A DNA stretch of 64,000 bases from Dillenia suffruticosa (lineage: Eukaryota > Streptophyta > Magnoliopsida > Dilleniales > Dilleniaceae): assembly GCA_033439265.1 (NCBI GenBank), contig JAVTVX010000030.1:5783774-5847773 (forward strand). The letters are read 5' to 3'. Below are positions 60,927 through 64,000 of the stretch, in pieces. Below the pieces are notes generated by a model. The model did no database searches, was not told the origin of the DNA, and saw only the letters and a list, made by a program, of their open reading frames with translations. The first letter of the stretch is position 1. Every line of letters begins with the position of its first letter. Made by a program: the position numbers and the translations under genes.

Positions 60927-62175
60927 TATCGAATTTTAATATTTTGATAATAACAAAATCTTATATATATTACTAATTAAATTATAAGTATGCAGTACTT
61001 TAAAGTATTTATTTTTCAAGTAACACAAACCTCTATGAATGAAAATTAAGGTTCAATAGAAATTCTGGTGTTCATAAAAGATGTTACTATAAAAGTTGGG
61101 TAGAAACAGTTGAAATTTAGATTTTCAAACCAATATGAGTTGTTGTAGTTTTAATTTATTTTCAAGAGCTGACTCAACATATTAAGTACATATTGAAAAT
61201 TATACTAACCATTTAACTTGTCTAAATGGGTTATCCAAATTCAAATTTCTTGAAAGAAATAAATGCAACTTTTTACTAGAGGTAAAAAAGAAATTTTAGA
61301 TTCTGAGACTTTTTTTTTTTTCAAGAATTACAAGTAGGTTTTCACGAGAGATTTGTTTGAGTTTATCTTCTCCGTGAGTTAAAGTTTTTGAAATTTGAAT
61401 TTTTCACACTTTAATGAGATTGTTAGTATTTAAATTTGAAAAATTACAACAATTAAAATGGGATTTTGAAAGAAGATCTGGGAGCTGAAAAATATGATAT
61501 GAAGATACTTTAGTTCTGTAGCAAGTGGTTTCTAAAGGGATTTTTGAGCCTTTCAATGATCATGATAAAAACAAATTTAGAAGAGAGCTTGAAGGAGATA
61601 TCAAACTACTATATTTGGATTATATTTAGAAGTTTTTGCAAAGATTATTTATGCTCTACTTTGAGAGAAAACTGAACTCAAAAACACTCATTTGATCACT
61701 TCATTCTGACAATTTGTTCTGTCTTCTTGCTGTCTGTTGTATTTTTCTACTGTTGTAACTTGTTGATTAGTTGTTGTATAGTTTCATAAGTTTGGGAAGA
61801 GTGTGGAGAGCATTCTCTTGATTTGATAGGTTAGGTGTGAGAGAGTTTAAATTGGATTAATATTGAACTAAATAATTTTCAAAGTGGAAGATATAGATTA
61901 TCAACATTACCGTATTGTATTTGTCTCTATAACTTTGTTTGTATAGTAGAAATTGATTATCGCTAGACTCTAACTGGTTGAACCGGAAGAGTGGACATAA
62001 ATATAGAACTGGATTACTATAAATTGGGTTTGATCTCTTTATCTCTACTTTTTGATTTTTTTACTTAAATTTGCATATTTCATATAATTTGTTCATAGGT
62101 TTAATTGATATTTTAAGTGGAGTAAAATTTAAAATTTGAATCTAACTAATTCAATCCCTTACATAGAGACCAACA
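60927..62175 (+). repeat. Right LTR of the Copia fossil
   Basis: Shares CGTGAGTTAAAGTTTTTGAA, GATTAGTTGTTGTATAGT and the GAGACCAACA end with the left LTR. It has an extra stretch of about 50 bases near 61580-61635 that the left copy lacks. The flanking 5-mers (AACGT left, AACAC right) match only partly. Confidence 0.8.
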
Positions 62176-64000
62176 AACACAAATACCCCCAAAACGTTGC
62201 TCGGTTGACCCAACAAATTTATGTTTCCTCTTTACCTTTTCTTTTGGGTTAAAAATTTTAATGTTTTTTTAAACGAGAGACATCAGATTTTCTATGGTGA
62301 TAGATGTAAAATTTTCACCAATCTCAAAAGCAAAACAAAAAATAGATTTGGCAATTGGCATGCACAGGTCCAATACTTGTGTCAGTCTATAACAAGCACG
62401 CCCAGTGGTCCCAATGCTTCATATTTTGGCATGCAAGAAGGGAATTACTACTCTTTTTGGGACTGTTTGAAACCTAAACAATCATGACACCTCCCATAAA
62501 GACTTTATACATGATGAATGATGTTATCTTTTTTACTTTTTCAATAAAACATGACTGAAATATTATTTCTTGAGTCAGCCTGCCCATTTCTATTATTATT
62601 ATTATTATTATTATTTATATAAAAAAGTTTCGAATTCAAAATTTCTAAAAAAAATGATTTTAATCAATTTTTTGTTAAATAATTTTTAGAGCCACCAGTA
62701 AACAGATCTATGATGGTACATATTGCCGGAAATGGTCATAACCCAAGACACAGCTAGAAAATCCTGTAAGGCTTGGTGGATATCTCCCAAATAAATTGAT
62801 TTGAGACAGATAGATGAAAGAAAAAAAATGTAATTATAGTGTGTCAATGATCCTCTGCGTCCCTCAAGAATAACTCAAGCGATGAAATCTCTTTACTTCT
62901 ACTCTTTCTTTCCTAATTGATTCCTTTTGGTTGTATTTATTTGTATATAAAAAAAAAAAGACCCTCTGCCTTTATGGCCATTACTCATCTAAAGAATATA
63001 ATTCTATACTAATTCATATTATTGTATTTTAATCCTAATAAAACTGATATATTGTTCTGATTTATTTATTAGTATTATTTCCCGATTCTAATGGTATAAA
63101 TTTTTTTTTCCCGTTGAGATACTACCTCTCATACCACAATGTGGCAAGAATTCCTCCCAAGGGAAATTATTAAATATGATAAGCCGTGTCCTATCAAAAG
63201 CATAAATCATGGTCATAGATAGGGCGGTCCGGGGAGCGGGAGGGTAATAGATGCATGAAATTTAAAAGGAAAAAAAAAATTAATAGGCATAAGTTTTCAA
63301 TATTTTTAGCTATATTTTAATAAATATTGCTAAAACTTTTAAAAATATAATTAAAAATTTTAAAAATATTGATGGATCTCACAAATGTATTCTGTTTTAT
63401 AAAAATTATAATCTTTGTTTTTTTAAAAAAAAAATTTGTATTTTTACTACTCGATCTCTTAATAAAATTTTTAACTTTATTTATTTCCAATAGGAGACCT
63501 AAGAAATCATAAGCGAAAATAAACGGAATACTGTGTACCAAAATATGCATCGGCTGAAACTGAAAATAAATTGCATATTTATTGATAAGCAATATCTTAT
63601 AAGAAAACCAACTTAGGCCCATCTGGTAACATCTTGTTGTCTCCGCTCTTCATTAATTTTTTTTTATAAAAATATAAATTTTATAAATGAAAATCAAAAT
63701 TTTCACAAAATAAAACTAAAATTCTCATTATATAAATATTTTTTTTTCTATTAAAAATTCCTATTAGTTTTTTCTTACTTGATCTCTACTTTTTCAAATA
63801 GCAAATGAAAGAGCATGCAATTAAATTTTGGGGAGACAATTTAAGAAGAACCACACAAACATTTGTTGCACCCCAAGTCAAAATCTTGACTTCTTCTCAC
63901 TCACTCTCCTCTCTATTATTCAATTTTCCAAAAGTTTAATCACCGGACATGAAACACTATTCAGTTTTGAAGACTTTAGCACGTACGGAAGAATAAAAAA
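62176..64000. other. AT-rich intergenic DNA
   Basis: No gene or mobile element was recognised. A (TTA)n tract lies at about 62591-62615. Short frames at 62221-62487 and 63317-63622 carry no domain. Confidence 0.5.

Larger units (their letters stand above)
54537..62175 (+). mobile_element. Fossil Copia (Ty1-type) LTR retrotransposon, both LTRs present
   Basis: LTRs of about 1.2 kb lie at 54537-55736 and 60927-62175, both ending ACCAACA. The interior keeps the Copia order on the + strand: gag with a zinc-knuckle remnant (about 55800-56720), protease (about 57660-57880), integrase (about 57930-58800), reverse transcriptase (about 59150-59900) and RNase H (about 60000-60540). A primer-binding-like site follows the left LTR (about 55738-55755) and purine tracts such as GGGGGAGATA (60779-60788) precede the right one. 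The LTRs differ at roughly one base in seven or eight by eye, with one length difference, so insertion is probably several to about ten million years old. The coding region is broken in many places (well over ten). LTR start and multiple purine tracts suggest a Sirevirus-like lineage; that is an inference. Confidence 0.88.

Overview
This window is AT-rich nuclear DNA from a flowering plant, probably a eudicot. The evidence is intron-bearing plant genes, a plant-specific purine permease, a Pla a 1-like invertase/pectinesterase inhibitor, a mitochondrial acyl carrier protein with a plant-type intron, and plant transposons (CACTA, MULE with a plant mobile domain, Copia). I could not name the species. 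Host genes are sparse. Four look intact: the inhibitor gene (4176-4742, +), mitochondrial ACP (8221-16273, -, two exons around a 7.7-kb intron), a purine permease (36720-40548, +, with a 7-nt first coding exon) and a plant-specific protein with a Cys-rich N-terminus (50067-50954, -). A Got1-type Golgi transport gene (17742-18800, -) keeps its exon frames but has lost several splice signals. Fragments of a ubiquitin E1 gene (in the ACP intron) and of a histidine-kinase receiver domain (about 45.1-45.4 kb) also remain.

Layout: 1-4 kb holds a tandem duplication and a non-autonomous long-TIR element that may be a Pack-MULE. 4-5 kb is the inhibitor gene. 8.2-16.3 kb is mtACP, whose intron holds an LTR-element/E1 fossil. 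17.7-18.8 kb is the Got1 relic. 21.1-34 kb is a transposon nest. 36.7-40.5 kb is the permease. 40.9-46 kb holds two foldback structures and the receiver relic. 50-51 kb is the Cys-rich protein gene. 54.5-62.2 kb is an old, broken Copia element with both LTRs. The rest is AT-rich intergenic DNA with CT/GA and TA microsatellites.

The most interesting region is 21-34 kb. An old minus-strand MULE ran from about 33.8 to 24.5 kb. Its reading frame joined a MuDR-type transposase with a SWIM zinc finger to a C-terminal plant mobile domain. It was then hit by non-autonomous CACTA-type elements. Three insertions have matching 3-bp target duplications: AAT for 26095-30261, CTA for 26425-28904 (nested in the former) and TTA for 31901-32532. 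A fourth relative lies at about 21092-23943. The elements are built almost entirely from palindromic modules (GCGACGAA...TTCGTCGC). The larger ones also carry GC-rich minisatellites and GTTCGAACC motifs that resemble a tRNA B-box.

The host genes do not form a pathway together. They are independent loci separated by repeats. All motif and family calls come from reading translations by eye; no database search was run.
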